Source: Bacillus sp. JCM 19058
GTDB taxonomy: Bacteria > Bacillota > Bacilli > Bacillales_H > Bacillaceae_D
Direction of reading: 5' to 3'
Assembly (NCBI GenBank): GCA_001310555.1
Contig: BAXO01000073.1
Span: forward strand, 1-27,533
Length of the DNA stretch: 27,533 nucleotides
In this document: piece after piece, positions 9,538-17,605 of the stretch
How positions within the stretch are numbered: position 1 is the first letter of the stretch
How the letters are laid out: each line of letters starts with the position of its first letter
Made by a program: the position numbers and the translations under genes
Notes under the pieces: generated by a model
What the model was told of the DNA's origin: nothing
Database searches by the model: none
What the model saw: only the letters and a program-made list of their open reading frames with translations

Positions 9538-10494
9538 TTACTTTGTTGATTTCTGTGAAAACGCTGCAACCGCCTCTGTTAGTTTTTCTACGATTTGCTC
9601 AGCTTCCTCCCAAGAACACGCCGTTGCTCCGGCAGCAAGCGGATGGCCGCCCCCATTGTGCTCCTCGGCAATAGTATTTATTACTGGACCCTTTGAGCGC
9701 AGCCGAACTCTGATACGTTCGTCCTCCTCGATCAAAAACACCCATGCGATCATTCCTTCAACATCGGAAAAGCAATTGATCAGCCTTGCGGAGTCATTCG
9801 AGCTAATCGAAAATTGAGCCAGAATTTCCTTTGTCAGCCGCATAACTCCGACACCTCGGCTAACCAGTTTGAAATGCTGAAGCACGTAACCCTCTATGCG
9901 GACCAATGCCAAGTCGCGTTTATACAGATTCGTGTAAAGGTCATGCGGAGCAATACCTTGTTCGAGCAAAACGGCTGCTCTTTGCAAGGTGAGCGGTGAC
10001 GTGTTACTAAATTTGAAGCGATCGGTATCTCCGATTAGTCCGGCGTACAGCAAAAAGGCAGACTCCGGCGAAAGAGTATAGCCGTCCTTAGCTCCTGCTT
10101 CCGACAAGGCAATGATCAGTTCGCTAGTCGAGCTCACGGCGGTATCAACCACATTAAATCACCATACGGTTCTTTATTTGGGTGGTGATCGATTTTAATC
10201 GTAAGCTTTCCCTTACTGTAACGCTTATCACTAATTCGCTCCGCATTGGCCGTATCACATACAATAACTAGCGCTTGCTCGTATTGATGGTCATCTACTT
10301 CGTCCATCCGTCCGAGAAAAGCCAATGAAGGCTCCTCATCACCGACAGCATAAACCTTTTTTTTTAGGAAATCTCTCTTTAATCAACTTCAGTAAACCGA
10401 GTTGAGAGCCAAGTGCATCAGGATCGGGGCGAACGTGTCGATGAATGATGATCGTGTCGAACGCAGCTATTGTTGCTAAGATTTTCTGTATCAT
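9538..10494 (-). CDS. nrnA: Bifunctional oligoribonuclease/PAP phosphatase NrnA (frameshifted in this read)
   Basis: DHH/DHHA1 phosphoesterase that degrades nanoRNAs and dephosphorylates 3'-phosphoadenosine 5'-phosphate. The reconstructed protein of about 318 residues has motif [17 protein letters not shown], motif [14 protein letters not shown], the DHH motif [22 protein letters not shown], and the C-terminal DHHA1 substrate motif [11 protein letters not shown]. Start ATG 10494 with AAAGGAG seven bases upstream. Frame breaks at the A9 run (10359-10367) and at a missing G near 10151 (MWVDTAVSS). Corresponds to ytqI in the conserved cluster. Confidence 0.93.
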
Positions 10495-10589
10495 TTCATA
10501 TCTCCTTTGTCGTTCAATCTTCGTTCACTGGCAATTCCAGTTCAGACAAGCTACAATAAAATGAGTTAGTAATTGTAGGAGGTTCATAT

Positions 10590-10882
10590 ATGGATAAACT
10601 ATTCATTATAATTATCATCTTTTCCGCTGTCTTTTTTTCTTTACAATAAAGTCCGTTCGTGGCGCATGCCCGAGTCATTGATGAAGCGCATTTACCAAAC
10701 GAAAGCGAGCTTGTCTATCGGCGTTTTTTTTGCTTGCCTTTGCGGCAAATTTGCTATTCGTTCCCCGAAGCATCGTCGATATCATCGTCGGCATCATTTT
10801 TGCCTTGCTCGGCGTCGTCAATACCGTACACGGTTACAAAGCTTATCGGCACTATCTTCCTCAGCTCGAGCAGAGTAAATAG
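10590..10882 (+). CDS. ytpI: YtpI-family small membrane protein (frameshifted in this read)
   Basis: About 96 residues after removing one T from each of two runs (10630-10636 T7 and 10724-10731 T8). Reconstructed, it has an N-terminal helix (KLFIIIIIFSAVFF), a basic loop with RSWRMPESLMKRIYQTKAS, a second helix (IGVFLLAFAANLLF) and a third (VDIIVGIIFALLGVVNTVHGY), ending YLPQLEQSK. Topology, length and position between nrnA and ytoI match YtpI. AGGAGG at 10577-10582 sets the ATG. Function unknown in the family. As written the read encodes only about 19 residues, which is why the gene is easy to miss. Confidence 0.82.
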
Positions 10883-11041
10883 CTTCGCTTTAGCCCCCGC
10901 GTTTAAGTATAAAAATAGGAAAGATTGGCGTTCGAACCTACCGACACCGGCTGCAGCGGTGGTAGTAGGATACACCTCCCCGCTGCTCCTTACGAAGGAA
11001 GCCGTGCTCCTTTAGCTAATGATTGAAGGCAGTCTCCATTT
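10883..11041. other. Convergent spacer between ytpI and ytoI
   Basis: No gene. An imperfect stem (CCTACC ... GGTGGTAGTAGG, about 10937-10970) could form a shared terminator hairpin but lacks a clear T-run. Confidence 0.3.
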
Positions 11042-12350
11042 CTATTCGATTAATTGCGCCATCATTAACGCTTTGGCCACTAGCTCCCCTTCATAAAACA
11101 TTTCGACATCGATCTTTCCATTCTTCCTGCCAATTTCCAGAATCCGAGGTCGAATCATCAAAATGCTTTCAATTTGAACAGGACGGATAAAGTATAACGT
11201 GATATTTTCCACAACTAGATCGCCTTTTTTTGTATTTTCTCAATACGCGACTTCCCGCTTCTGTGACAAGTGTTGTGACAACACCGTTAGAAATGGTTCC
11301 TAGTTGATTTGTCATTTGCGGTGTCACCTCGCAGCGGAAGGAATCAGGCTCTCCGTTTCTCACTTCTTCCATTCGGCTAGCAACAATATCATCGATCGTC
11401 TCACCGACATGGGGCTGGCGCTGGATCATCTGCAACGCCTTTAAGACGTCCTGACGGCTAATGACGCCGATCAAACGCCTTTGACCATCGATAACAGGTA
11501 GGAGTTCAATTCCTTCCCATACCATCAAGTGGGCGGCGGAAGCGACAGAGGTTCGTTCATTTACCGTGATTGGGTTACGTGTCATGACCTTCTCAATGGG
11601 CGTATGCGTCGTAGTCCCGAGTACGTCCTTGGCTGTCACCATCCCTTGCACGCGCATTTGTTCATCAACGACAGGATAGCGACTGTGGCTCGTTTTTGCA
11701 TTTAGCTCACGCCACTTATCGGCAGTGTTGTTTGTTGTCATATAGTACGTATCCTGAAGCGGAATCAAAATATCATCAACAAGGACAATCTCTTTTTTAA
11801 TCAATTGATCGTATATCGCCCTATTGATCATCGCGGCTACAGTAAATGTATCATAGCTAGTAGAAATAATCGGCAGCTCCAGTTTGTCAGCGAGTTCGAT
11901 CACTTCTTCACTCGTATCAAAACCGCCGGTAATCATGACGGCCGCTCCCGCCTCGAGCGCCAATGTATGCACTTGATAGCGATTCCCGACGATTAACAGG
12001 TTGCCGGCTCCGACATAACGTCTGATCGCCTCAATTTTCATTGCACCGATGACAAACCGGTTCAACGTTTTATGCAGCCCTTGCCGTCCACCGAGAACTT
12101 GTCCATCGACGATATTGACGATCTCGGCATAGGTTAGCTTCTCAATGTTTTCTTTCTTCTTTTTTTTCAATCCGGATCGTTCCTACTCGTTCAATCGTAC
12201 TGACAAACCCGCGATTTTCCGCTTCTTTAATTGCTCGGTAAGCGGTGCCCTCACTGACCTGCAATTCCTTGGCAATGCGCCGAACAGAAATTTTTTTTCC
12301 CCAATTTCAAGCTGATTAATATATTCCAATATTTGCTCGTGCTTTGTCGC
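11042..12350 (-). CDS. ytoI: HTH-DRTGG-CBS-hotdog protein YtoI (frameshifted in this read)
   Basis: About 435 residues once frames are joined, equal to Bacillus YtoI. Domains: N-terminal winged-helix (EGTAYRAIKEAENRGFVST, residues about 25-60), DRTGG domain (LTYAEIVNIVDGQVLGG to DTFTVAAMINRAI), two CBS domains (HSRYPVVDEQMRVQGMVTAKD; IELLPVIDGQRRLIGVISRQD), and a C-terminal hotdog/thioesterase-like domain (QMTNQLGTISNGV to KALMMAQLIE). CBS pairs usually bind adenine nucleotides; the combination suggests a nucleotide-sensing regulator, with no proven target. Start is taken as GTG 12350 by family alignment (MATKHEQI); the next upstream ATG (12374) lacks a good ribosome binding site. Frame breaks at the A8 runs near 12291-12298 and 12162-12169, and at A7 near 11222-11228. 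Confidence 0.9.
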
Positions 12351-12411
12351 CACTTCAGCCACCACACCTTCCATTCATTCAAGCCGTACTTTAGCGGTTT
12401 ACAAATCGCGT

Positions 12412-12442
12412 CGAATCCCCAGTGAAGTGAGCACTGGATTCG
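12412..12442 (-). other. Hairpin in the ytoI leader
   Basis: An 11-bp stem (CGAATCC+AGTG with CACT+GGATTCG) with a two-base bulge and a 7-base loop, between the ytoI promoter and its start. No T-run follows, so it is not a terminator; it could stabilise the transcript or bind a protein. Confidence 0.4.
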
Positions 12443-12474
12443 CTGAAAAGCTTCTCGTAAACTGTACTAGTTTC

Positions 12475-12503
12475 ATTATACGGCTGTTAGAATGCGGTAG
12501 CAA
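12475..12503 (-). promoter_or_regulatory. Sigma-A-like promoter of ytoI
   Basis: -35 TTGCTA (12498-12503), 17-base spacer, perfect -10 TATAAT (12475-12480) on the minus strand. It starts immediately after the upstream small gene stops. Confidence 0.65.
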
Positions 12504-12505
12504 GG

Positions 12506-12755
12506 TTATCTTCCGAAACTTCTTTGTTTATCACGGGTACGATGCTGTTTTTTAATTTTAATATCGCCCAAAACAGAAGAATTTTTCCGCTGTAACAGCC
12601 CAAGTAAGTTTCCGCTTATAACAAAAAAAAGCGAATAACAGCCAGCTGTACGCAAATGTTCGTTCAAGAGCTCCGCCGTCAAACGGCAGCCATTCCATAC
12701 TGTAAATGAGTAAAGGAATCGCAATCAAAATACAAATTAATAAGCGCTGCTTCAT
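12506..12755 (-). CDS. Small two-helix membrane protein (frameshifted in this read)
   Basis: Not assigned to a named family. A very strong AAAGGAGGAG precedes ATG 12755. The protein of about 82 residues has helix 1 (LLICILIAIPLLIYSMEWL, residues 5-23), a short loop with GGALERTFAYS, helix 2 (WLLFAFFVISGNLLGLL) and a basic tail ending DKQRSFGR. The T8 run at 12624-12631 must lose one T to join the two halves; unrepaired the frame ends about 16 codons later. Located directly upstream of ytoI, probably a conserved small neighbour of unknown function. Confidence 0.6.
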
Positions 12756-12869
12756 CCGGTCTCCTCCTTTACGAGTTTTCGCAATTTTCCATCCCGAAAG
12801 AACGGGCAAAAATAACCGATACCTAATGGATTGGACAGGTCAAGTAAGTAGAATAACTGCCTTACCCTC

Positions 12870-13099
12870 CTAGTAGTTCTCAGCATCAATGAAGTCTTGG
12901 CTTGTTGAACTTCCGCCCCATCCAAACGTTTCGTTTAGACCGTCCCATGAGCGAGCACAGCGGGATAGGTGAAGATAAATCCGATTTCGCTTTCCAATGC
13001 TTCGGCTTGTGAAACAAGTTCAACCGCGTTAAGTGACAGAGCCGCCGGAACGTACCTTTTTTTTAAAAAGTATGCTGTTTGACGAGGAATAAGAACAAG
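12870..13099 (-). pseudogene. Possible gene fragment, unidentified
   Basis: A minus-strand frame reading PRQTAYFLKKRYVPAALS, then AVELVSQAEALESEIGFIF, breaks near 12950 and seems to continue in another frame as NETFGWGGSSTSQDFIDAEN to a TAG at 12870. The residue mix looks protein-like, but there is no credible start and I recognise no family. It could be a decayed gene or chance. Confidence 0.2.
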
Positions 13100-13130
13100 C
13101 TATCCATAGCAGAAAAGGAGCTGGCCCAAA

Positions 13131-13161
13131 GATAGACAAAAAAAATAAAAATCTGTCTATC
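13131..13161. terminator. Hairpin, probable terminator
   Basis: Perfect 8-bp stem GATAGACA (13131-13138) / TGTCTATC (13154-13161) with a 15-base A-rich loop, which on the minus strand is U-rich. It follows the open frame ending at 13175 on the minus strand. The long loop and weak trailing T-run make it an atypical terminator. Confidence 0.35.
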
Positions 13162-13174
13162 TTATCGGGTATTT

Positions 13175-13348
13175 TTAGACTAAAGGGGTTATCTCGAATG
13201 AATACTCGTCATCGTCGTTGAGCGCGAGGAACGTATCATGATCAAGTCCGCAAGAGGGATCGTGCAGACGCAGCGCAGCAGTATGGGTATTACTTCCCCT
13301 GCTGTTTTCTAACAATGGAGCGCTCGCTACGCGCAATTCGCTGCCCAG
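13175..13348 (-). pseudogene. Possible gene fragment, unidentified
   Basis: A 57-codon minus-strand frame containing APLLENSRGSNTHTAALRLH and DTFLALNDDDEYSFEITPLV, ending at TAA 13175. It lacks a start; a stop lies just upstream in frame. Acidic, protein-like composition suggests the 3' end of a decayed or frameshifted gene. No family recognised. Confidence 0.22.
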
Positions 13349-13476
13349 TTATCGTCGATGGTCGGCACTTTGCCCGTACTCGCTCCCTAATTAAAAAAAG
13401 AAAACCCTAGCAATTAAGCCGGAGTCTTCTTATGGTTAATGATTAAAATGTCGTAATAATGCTGAATTAATGAATA
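13349..13476. other. Non-coding part of the 12.76-13.5 kb gap
   Basis: With the two fragments above, 12,756-13,476 is a 0.7-kb stretch without an intact gene. This last part shows no frame, repeat or RNA structure worth naming. Confidence 0.4.
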
Positions 13477-13505
13477 TTTTACTTTCCTTATTACACTGCT
13501 ATAAT
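13477..13505 (+). promoter_or_regulatory. Candidate promoter for the four-helix membrane protein
   Basis: Perfect -10 TATAAT (13500-13505) with a weak -35 TTTTAC (13477-13482), spacer 17. The predicted start of transcription would almost touch the ribosome binding site AGGAGG (13513-13518), implying a very short leader. Confidence 0.4.
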
Positions 13506-13517
13506 CTTCGCTAGGAG

Positions 13518-13905
13518 GTGTTTACTATTATTGGTCTTATATTCTTTTGCCTACTTGGCTCATCTCTACTTGCGAGTTTATATTATTTTATCTTTCTGTT
13601 TCCTCACTTTAGTTTTTTAGGTTTAATAACAATAACCTTCATCTATTTTATCTTATTTTTAGCTATTGCTTTACCTACACAAATTGTGCTGCGAAGAAAG
13701 CCAAAAAAAATTCTCTATTAAGAATCTGATTATATATTTTATTATTGCTTACATCGGCTCAATCATTTTTTCTATCTTGTTTTTATCTAATCCTTCTTCA
13801 AACATAACATCTGATTTATTTGAATTATTAAAAATGTCAATGTATAACGCTACTGTCTTTTGGTTATTAGACTCGCTTATTCTAAAAGATGACTACATCT
13901 TATGA
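13518..13905 (+). CDS. Small four-helix membrane protein (frameshifted in this read)
   Basis: Unrecognised. After removing one A from the A8 run near 13703-13710 the protein is about 128 residues: helix 1 (IIGLIFFCLLGSSLLASLYY), helix 2 (GLITITFIYFILFLAIAL), a basic loop (LRRKPKK), helix 3 (IIYFIIAYIGSIIFSILFL), an extracytoplasmic-type loop with SNPSSNITSDLFE, and helix 4 (ATVFWLLDSLIL). A strong AGGAGGTG lies at 13513-13520. The only annotatable start, GTG 13518, overlaps it; the expected start about 8 bases later is ATT, so either a base is wrong there or a rare start is used. Codon use is more AT-rich than the core genes, as for its neighbours to 16.3 kb. Confidence 0.5.
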
Positions 13906-14103
13906 TGCGCTAATTTCGGAATAGGTACTTAATAATAACAGAACTATCCCCTAAGGTCATAAAATGACCGTGCGAGCAGCCCTTTGTTTTCCATAAAATG
14001 CACAAAAAAAACGCTAAATTGTTTAAATTGGTAATCATCAAAAAAACATTAACGAAACGAGGCGTTTTTTACATAGCCCAAAGGTTACTTTCCAAGTGTA
14101 TAA
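13906..14103. other. Gene-free AT-rich stretch
   Basis: Contains an inverted pair AAAAAACGC (about 14006-14014) and GCGTTTTTT (about 14063-14071) separated by roughly 48 bases, too far apart for an ordinary terminator. Nothing else seen. Confidence 0.3.
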
Positions 14104-14334
14104 CATAAATCAACTAGTTCTACTTATGGATTATTCAGACTAAATTCCATACTATCATGTCGCGCATGCGGCGAACGATTGGTGAACACCTTGAATGATG
14201 AAGTGTTTATCCAATCCTATGAAGGAGACGACATCCCACCTATCTTCCGAAGATATGATAACAAAGATTGTACTGTATGGCTACACCTAGGGAGGTATTG
14301 TCCTTCAGTGCTAATGCCAAAAACTTACCTATGA
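14104..14334 (+). pseudogene. Open frame without start, unidentified
   Basis: A 76-codon frame including SCRACGERLVNTLNDEVFIQ, SYEGDDIPPIFRRYDNKDC and a TYL end. The composition is protein-like and it has a CxxC pair, but no ATG, GTG or TTG with a ribosome binding site opens it. Probably a remnant or a gene with unresolved sequence errors. Confidence 0.22.
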
Positions 14335-14378
14335 TGAATACCTTGTTTTTTTTGATATGACAAGTCAAAATATTTAAC

Positions 14379-14407
14379 TTGATGGAAAATAATTCATTTG
14401 GTAAAAT
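14379..14407 (+). promoter_or_regulatory. Promoter of the ZTP-riboswitch operon
   Basis: -35 TTGATG (14379-14384), 17-base spacer, -10 TAAAAT (14402-14407). Transcription would start near 14414, about 15 bases before the aptamer. Confidence 0.6.
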
Positions 14408-14428
14408 CTACATATAAAATGAGTGCGA

Positions 14429-14498
14429 TGTGTACTGGCGATTAAACGTGGATTACCACGAGGGAACACATTGACAATATAAGCCGTTCGCCTGGGCA
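14429..14498 (+). ncRNA. ZTP (pfl) riboswitch aptamer
   Basis: Senses ZTP/ZMP, which accumulates when 10-formyl-tetrahydrofolate is short. Visible parts: P1 TGTGT (14429-14433) with ACACA (14466-14470); the conserved ACTGGCGA (14434-14441); P2 CGTGG/CCACG (14447-14451, 14456-14460) with a four-base loop; AGGGAA; a 12-base linker; then P3 with the signature CGCCTGGGCA (14489-14498). GGCG (14437-14440) can pair with CGCC (14489-14492) as the family pseudoknot, and GCC (14483-14485) with GGC (14495-14497). A terminator follows directly, as expected for an on-switch. The downstream gene is a formyl-folate-dependent AICAR enzyme, exactly the known regulon. Confidence 0.92.
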
Positions 14499-14528
14499 AA
14501 GTGTTTGAAATAATCAAACACTTTTTTA
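14499..14528 (+). terminator. Expression-platform terminator of the ZTP riboswitch
   Basis: 10-bp stem AAGTGTTTGA (14499-14508) / TCAAACACTT (14514-14523), 5-base loop, T6 from 14522. It abuts the aptamer P3, so ligand binding could prevent its folding and switch the gene on. Confidence 0.85.
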
Positions 14529-14553
14529 TTTATATGAAATGGTGATGGTGTAG

Positions 14554-15724
14554 ATGAAAGAAATAATAATGCGATATGGTATTAATCCCAATCAAGGTAA
14601 TGCAAGGGTTAAGTCTTCTAAAAAATTACCTTTTAAAATTCTGAATGGGGAGCCAAGCTATATCAACTTACTAGATGCTTTAAATTCTTATCAGCTTGTC
14701 AGGGAGCTTAAACAAGCAATAGGAGAACCTGCGGCAGCTTCTTTTAAACACGTTAGTCCTTCAGGGACTGCTGTATATACCCCATTAAGCTATGAACTAT
14801 CAAAGGCCTATTTTGTAGATGATTTGGAATTATCTCCCCTTGCTGTTGCTTATGCTAGAGCAAGGGGTACAGATAGAATGTCTTCTTTTGGTGATTGTGC
14901 GGCATTAAGTGATAAAGTTGATCTTTCTGTTGCTAAACTTTTAAAAAGAGAAGTCTCCGATATGATTGTGGCACCAGCTTTTGATGATGATGCTTTACAA
15001 ATGTTAAAAACCAAGAAAAAAAGGGAAATACCTTATTATTGAAATGAATCCAGACTATGAACCTGAATTGATGGAGTATAGAACTTTATTCGGGGTCAAC
15101 CTTGTACAGGAAAGAAACAAAGTAAAAATATCGGAAAAAAAATATTAAAGAACATAGTGACTGAAAATAAATTCTTTCCTAATTCAGTAAAGAGAGATTT
15201 ATTAATCTCTATAATAACGCTCAAATATACTCAATCCAATTCTGTGTGTTTTGTGAAAAACGGACAGACGATTGGTGTGGGGGCAGGTCAACAATCTCGT
15301 ATTCATTGTACGAGACTAGCCGCAACAAAAGCGGAAAACTGGTATTTAAGACAACACCCTATTGCCCTTACTATGAATTTTCGTAAAGGATTTTCACATA
15401 CTGCGCAAAATAATGCAATAGATAAGTGGCTTTCTGACGATCTTACAATACCAGAAAGAAAAGCTTGGGAAGCGTGTTTTGATGAAATACCGCATAAGCT
15501 CACCTATATTGAAAAAAAGAGAATTTTTAAATGAACTTAAAGAAATATCATTTTCCTCAGATGCATTTTTACCATTTCGAGATAACATTGATCGCGTTGC
15601 ACAAAGTGGGGTCAAGTATATTGTTCAAACAGGTGGGTCAATACGTGATATGGAAGTAATTGATGCGGCTAATGAATATGGGATTGTAATGGCTTTCACA
15701 GGAATCCGACTATTTCATCATTAA
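14554..15724 (+). CDS. Stand-alone AICAR formyltransferase (PurH C-domain type; frameshifted in this read)
   Basis: Transfers a formyl group from 10-formyl-tetrahydrofolate to AICAR in purine synthesis. About 390 residues, with only the formyltransferase half of PurH and no IMP cyclohydrolase domain. Motifs: [12 protein letters not shown], the catalytic Lys-His in [99 protein letters not shown] and the family end RLFHH. ATG 14554 opens the family-like N-terminus after a weak GGTGATGG. Frame breaks at A7 (15015-15021), A8 (15134-15142) and A7-8 (15512-15518). Controlled by the ZTP riboswitch directly upstream. More AT-rich than the core block, suggesting a separate history; whether a full PurH exists elsewhere is not visible. 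Confidence 0.9.
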
Positions 15725-15988
15725 AAAAAATGTGTATTCGATATGAGATATTCAGCGTAAACAGAAATTTAGATTACCTTGAGTAAACTAATTTATAAAT
15801 AATCAGATAAGATTGTGTATGATTGTACTTAAACCAAACAGTTGTAATAGCAAGAGCTGTCAATTAGGTAACATTCTTTCTTATACTAATAACGGATCAG
15901 TTTTAACAAAGAAGGAAAACCGATTCGGATAAAAGAATTTAATGCTATAAGTAGGTATTGAAGCAATGAACATATTAGGGGGATTCTA
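15725..15988. other. Gene-free AT-rich stretch
   Basis: About 260 bases with no frame or clear terminator. A weak TATACT box near 15883 could be a promoter for the next small gene, but the -35 is poor. Confidence 0.35.
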
Positions 15989-16279
15989 TTGAAAAGAATA
16001 TGTATTGGTGGAATTATGACGTTAAGTGGATTATTAATTACACTAAGTATTATTATAGCTGGTGCTGTATATGCCACTAATATTAATACGTGATCTGGCA
16101 ATTCAAAATTGTGGTTCGCTATTTTTGGAGCACAGCAATATGGGGATGAAGTTGCTGATTCTTTATTTCTAGGATTTCCATTCGTTATAGGAGTACTATT
16201 TTTTTTAATAGGGTTTATTATTTTAGCGTATGAATATTATGAAACTATCCAAGAAAAAGGTAAATTCAAAAATTATTGA
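15989..16279 (+). pseudogene. Two-helix membrane protein with an in-frame TGA
   Basis: A TTG start at 15989 preceded by GGGGGA opens a frame with helix 1 (IMTLSGLLITLSIIIAGAVY). Codon 35 is TGA (16091-16093), yet the same frame continues intact for 61 more codons through helix 2 (GFPFVIGVLFFLIGFIILAY) to a proper stop at 16277. Unlike the other breaks in this window it is not a length error but a stop in register, which could be a TGG-to-TGA substitution (NT-W-SGNSKLW). Either a recent nonsense mutation or a base-call error. Family not recognised; topology resembles small Bacillus integral membrane proteins of unknown role. Confidence 0.5.
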
Positions 16280-16332
16280 ACAAAAAGGTTTATGCCGAGC
16301 TTGGATGGGTAGTATTAGCACAAAATCTGAGA

Positions 16333-16356
16333 AAGGTGGCGTCGAAGCGCCACCTT
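16333..16356. repeat. Strong hairpin
   Basis: Perfect 9-bp inverted repeat AAGGTGGCG / CGCCACCTT with a 6-base loop. No T-run follows in either direction, so it is not a standard terminator. Confidence 0.5.
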
Positions 16357-16393
16357 CCAACCATTCGGTATTTGGCAAATAGCCACAGGCATA

Positions 16394-16430
16394 AAAATCG
16401 ACTTGAACACCATTGTTCGAGTCGATTTTT
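16394..16430. terminator. Bidirectional terminator for the LacI gene (and the upstream plus-strand gene)
   Basis: 15-bp stem AAAATCGACTTGAAC (16394-16408) / GTTCGAGTCGATTTT (16415-16429) with one mismatch and a 6-base loop. A/T ends serve both strands. It lies between the convergent small membrane gene and the LacI-family gene. Confidence 0.8.
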
Positions 16431-16471
16431 GTTTCTAAGGAGGCTTCAAAGCTGCGAGCAGATAGGACAGG

Positions 16472-17489
16472 TTAGGAGCTTTCCCGAACGATTAATTCAT
16501 TATCGACAACAATCGTTTTTGCTTCCTGCTGTACTTTTTCGTCTAACAGTGTCAATAATAATTGACTCGCTTGCTTTCCAAGCTCAAGCTTGTTTTGTCT
16601 CACTGTGCTTAAGGCCGGCTGGAATGTGGCAGCTGACTGAATGTCATCATATCCAACGACCGAAATATCCTCTGGCACTCGCAGCCCTTGTTCCTTAACC
16701 GCATTTATCGTTCCGAATGCCATTAAATCATTTCCGGCAAAAACAGCATCAAATTCCACTCCGTTTACTAGCAAATCCTTCACCTTGTCATACGCTTGCT
16801 CCTGCTCTGCATTGCCGTCAATCACAAAGTCGTGCCGAAACGGGATATTTTCTTCTTCAAGTATTTCTTTATACCCCCTCAGCTTCTCTTCCTCATGGTA
16901 AGAATTAGGGATCCCGCGAATAAACAGTATCCTTTTTCGCCCTTGTTTGACCAAATGCTCGGTAGCTGACCTTGCTCCATGACGGTAATCTGATGTAACG
17001 CAAAATAAAGAAAGATTTTCAATGTTGCGTTTCCCTACTAGTACAAACGGCAAAGCTTGCTGCGGTAGTATTCTAAATACTCCTTGCGAATGTACTCACC
17101 CATAATGATCAAGCCGTCTATTTTCCGTTTGTCTGCGATCCGTTTCCAATAATCTTGATCCGCTTCGCTCTTATTGGAAAACAACAGCAGATCATACGAG
17201 TTCAGCGTCGAGAAGCTTTGGATCCCTTGCAATACTTCATAAAAAATATGGTGGAAAAGGTAATATGGATTATTACCAAACACAACAACACCGATATTTT
17301 CAGTCGTTCCACCTGCAAGCACCCTAGCCTGAGGGTTCGGATGATAGCCGGTTTCTTTAATGATCCTTTCTACTTTTTTTTCGAACTTCTTCTTTGACAC
17401 CAGCATGCTGATTGACCACGCGTGAAACGGTTCCCCGCGAAACACCTGCAAGCTTGGCAATTGATTCGAGTGTGTGTGCTATGCTCCAT
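16472..17489 (-). CDS. LacI-family transcriptional regulator (frameshifted in this read)
   Basis: About 338 residues, the usual LacI size. N-terminal helix-turn-helix and hinge: LESIAKLAGVSRGTVSRVVN, then GYHPNPQARVLAGG. The periplasmic-binding-like sensor domain follows with IGVVVFGNNPYYLFHHIFYE, KIDGLIIMGEYI, VTSDYRHGARSATEHLVKQG, FAGNDLMAFGTINAVKEQGL, VPEDISVVGYDDIQSA and the end VDNELIVRESS. Start ATG 17489 after AGGTGGTG. Breaks lie in the CA repeat near 17471-17478, the A8 run near 17377-17384 and near 17051. It is the obvious reader of the GGAGCGCTCC palindromes at the divergent promoters (18464 and 18650), presumably as a repressor released by a sugar. The ligand is unknown. Confidence 0.9.
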
Positions 17490-17558
17490 CACCACCTAAT
17501 TTACTTTTTTTAGTAACTAAGCGTTCGCTATATTCGCTACAGCATATAGTTGCTTACC

Positions 17559-17587
17559 ATTATACCTAAATTTCATTCGATATTTAA
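17559..17587 (-). promoter_or_regulatory. Candidate promoter of the LacI-family gene
   Basis: Perfect -10 TATAAT (17559-17564) on the minus strand with a weak -35 TTAAAT (17582-17587), spacer 17. It could let the regulator be made independently of the upstream phosphoesterase gene. Confidence 0.4.
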
Positions 17588-17605
17588 AGTCCTTCCCCGC
17601 AGCTC

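Noticed and set aside
592..12350. True pseudogenes for accA, accD, dnaE, nrnA
   Set aside because: All motifs are intact once single bases are restored, the proteins include essential ones, and no other decay is seen.
13314..13326. Third LacI operator (TGGAGCGCTCGC)
   Set aside because: It matches only part of the palindrome and lies in a gene remnant with no promoter nearby.
16333..16356. Rho-independent terminator at the 9-bp GC-rich hairpin
   Set aside because: No T-run follows on either strand; the real terminator is the stem at 16394-16429.
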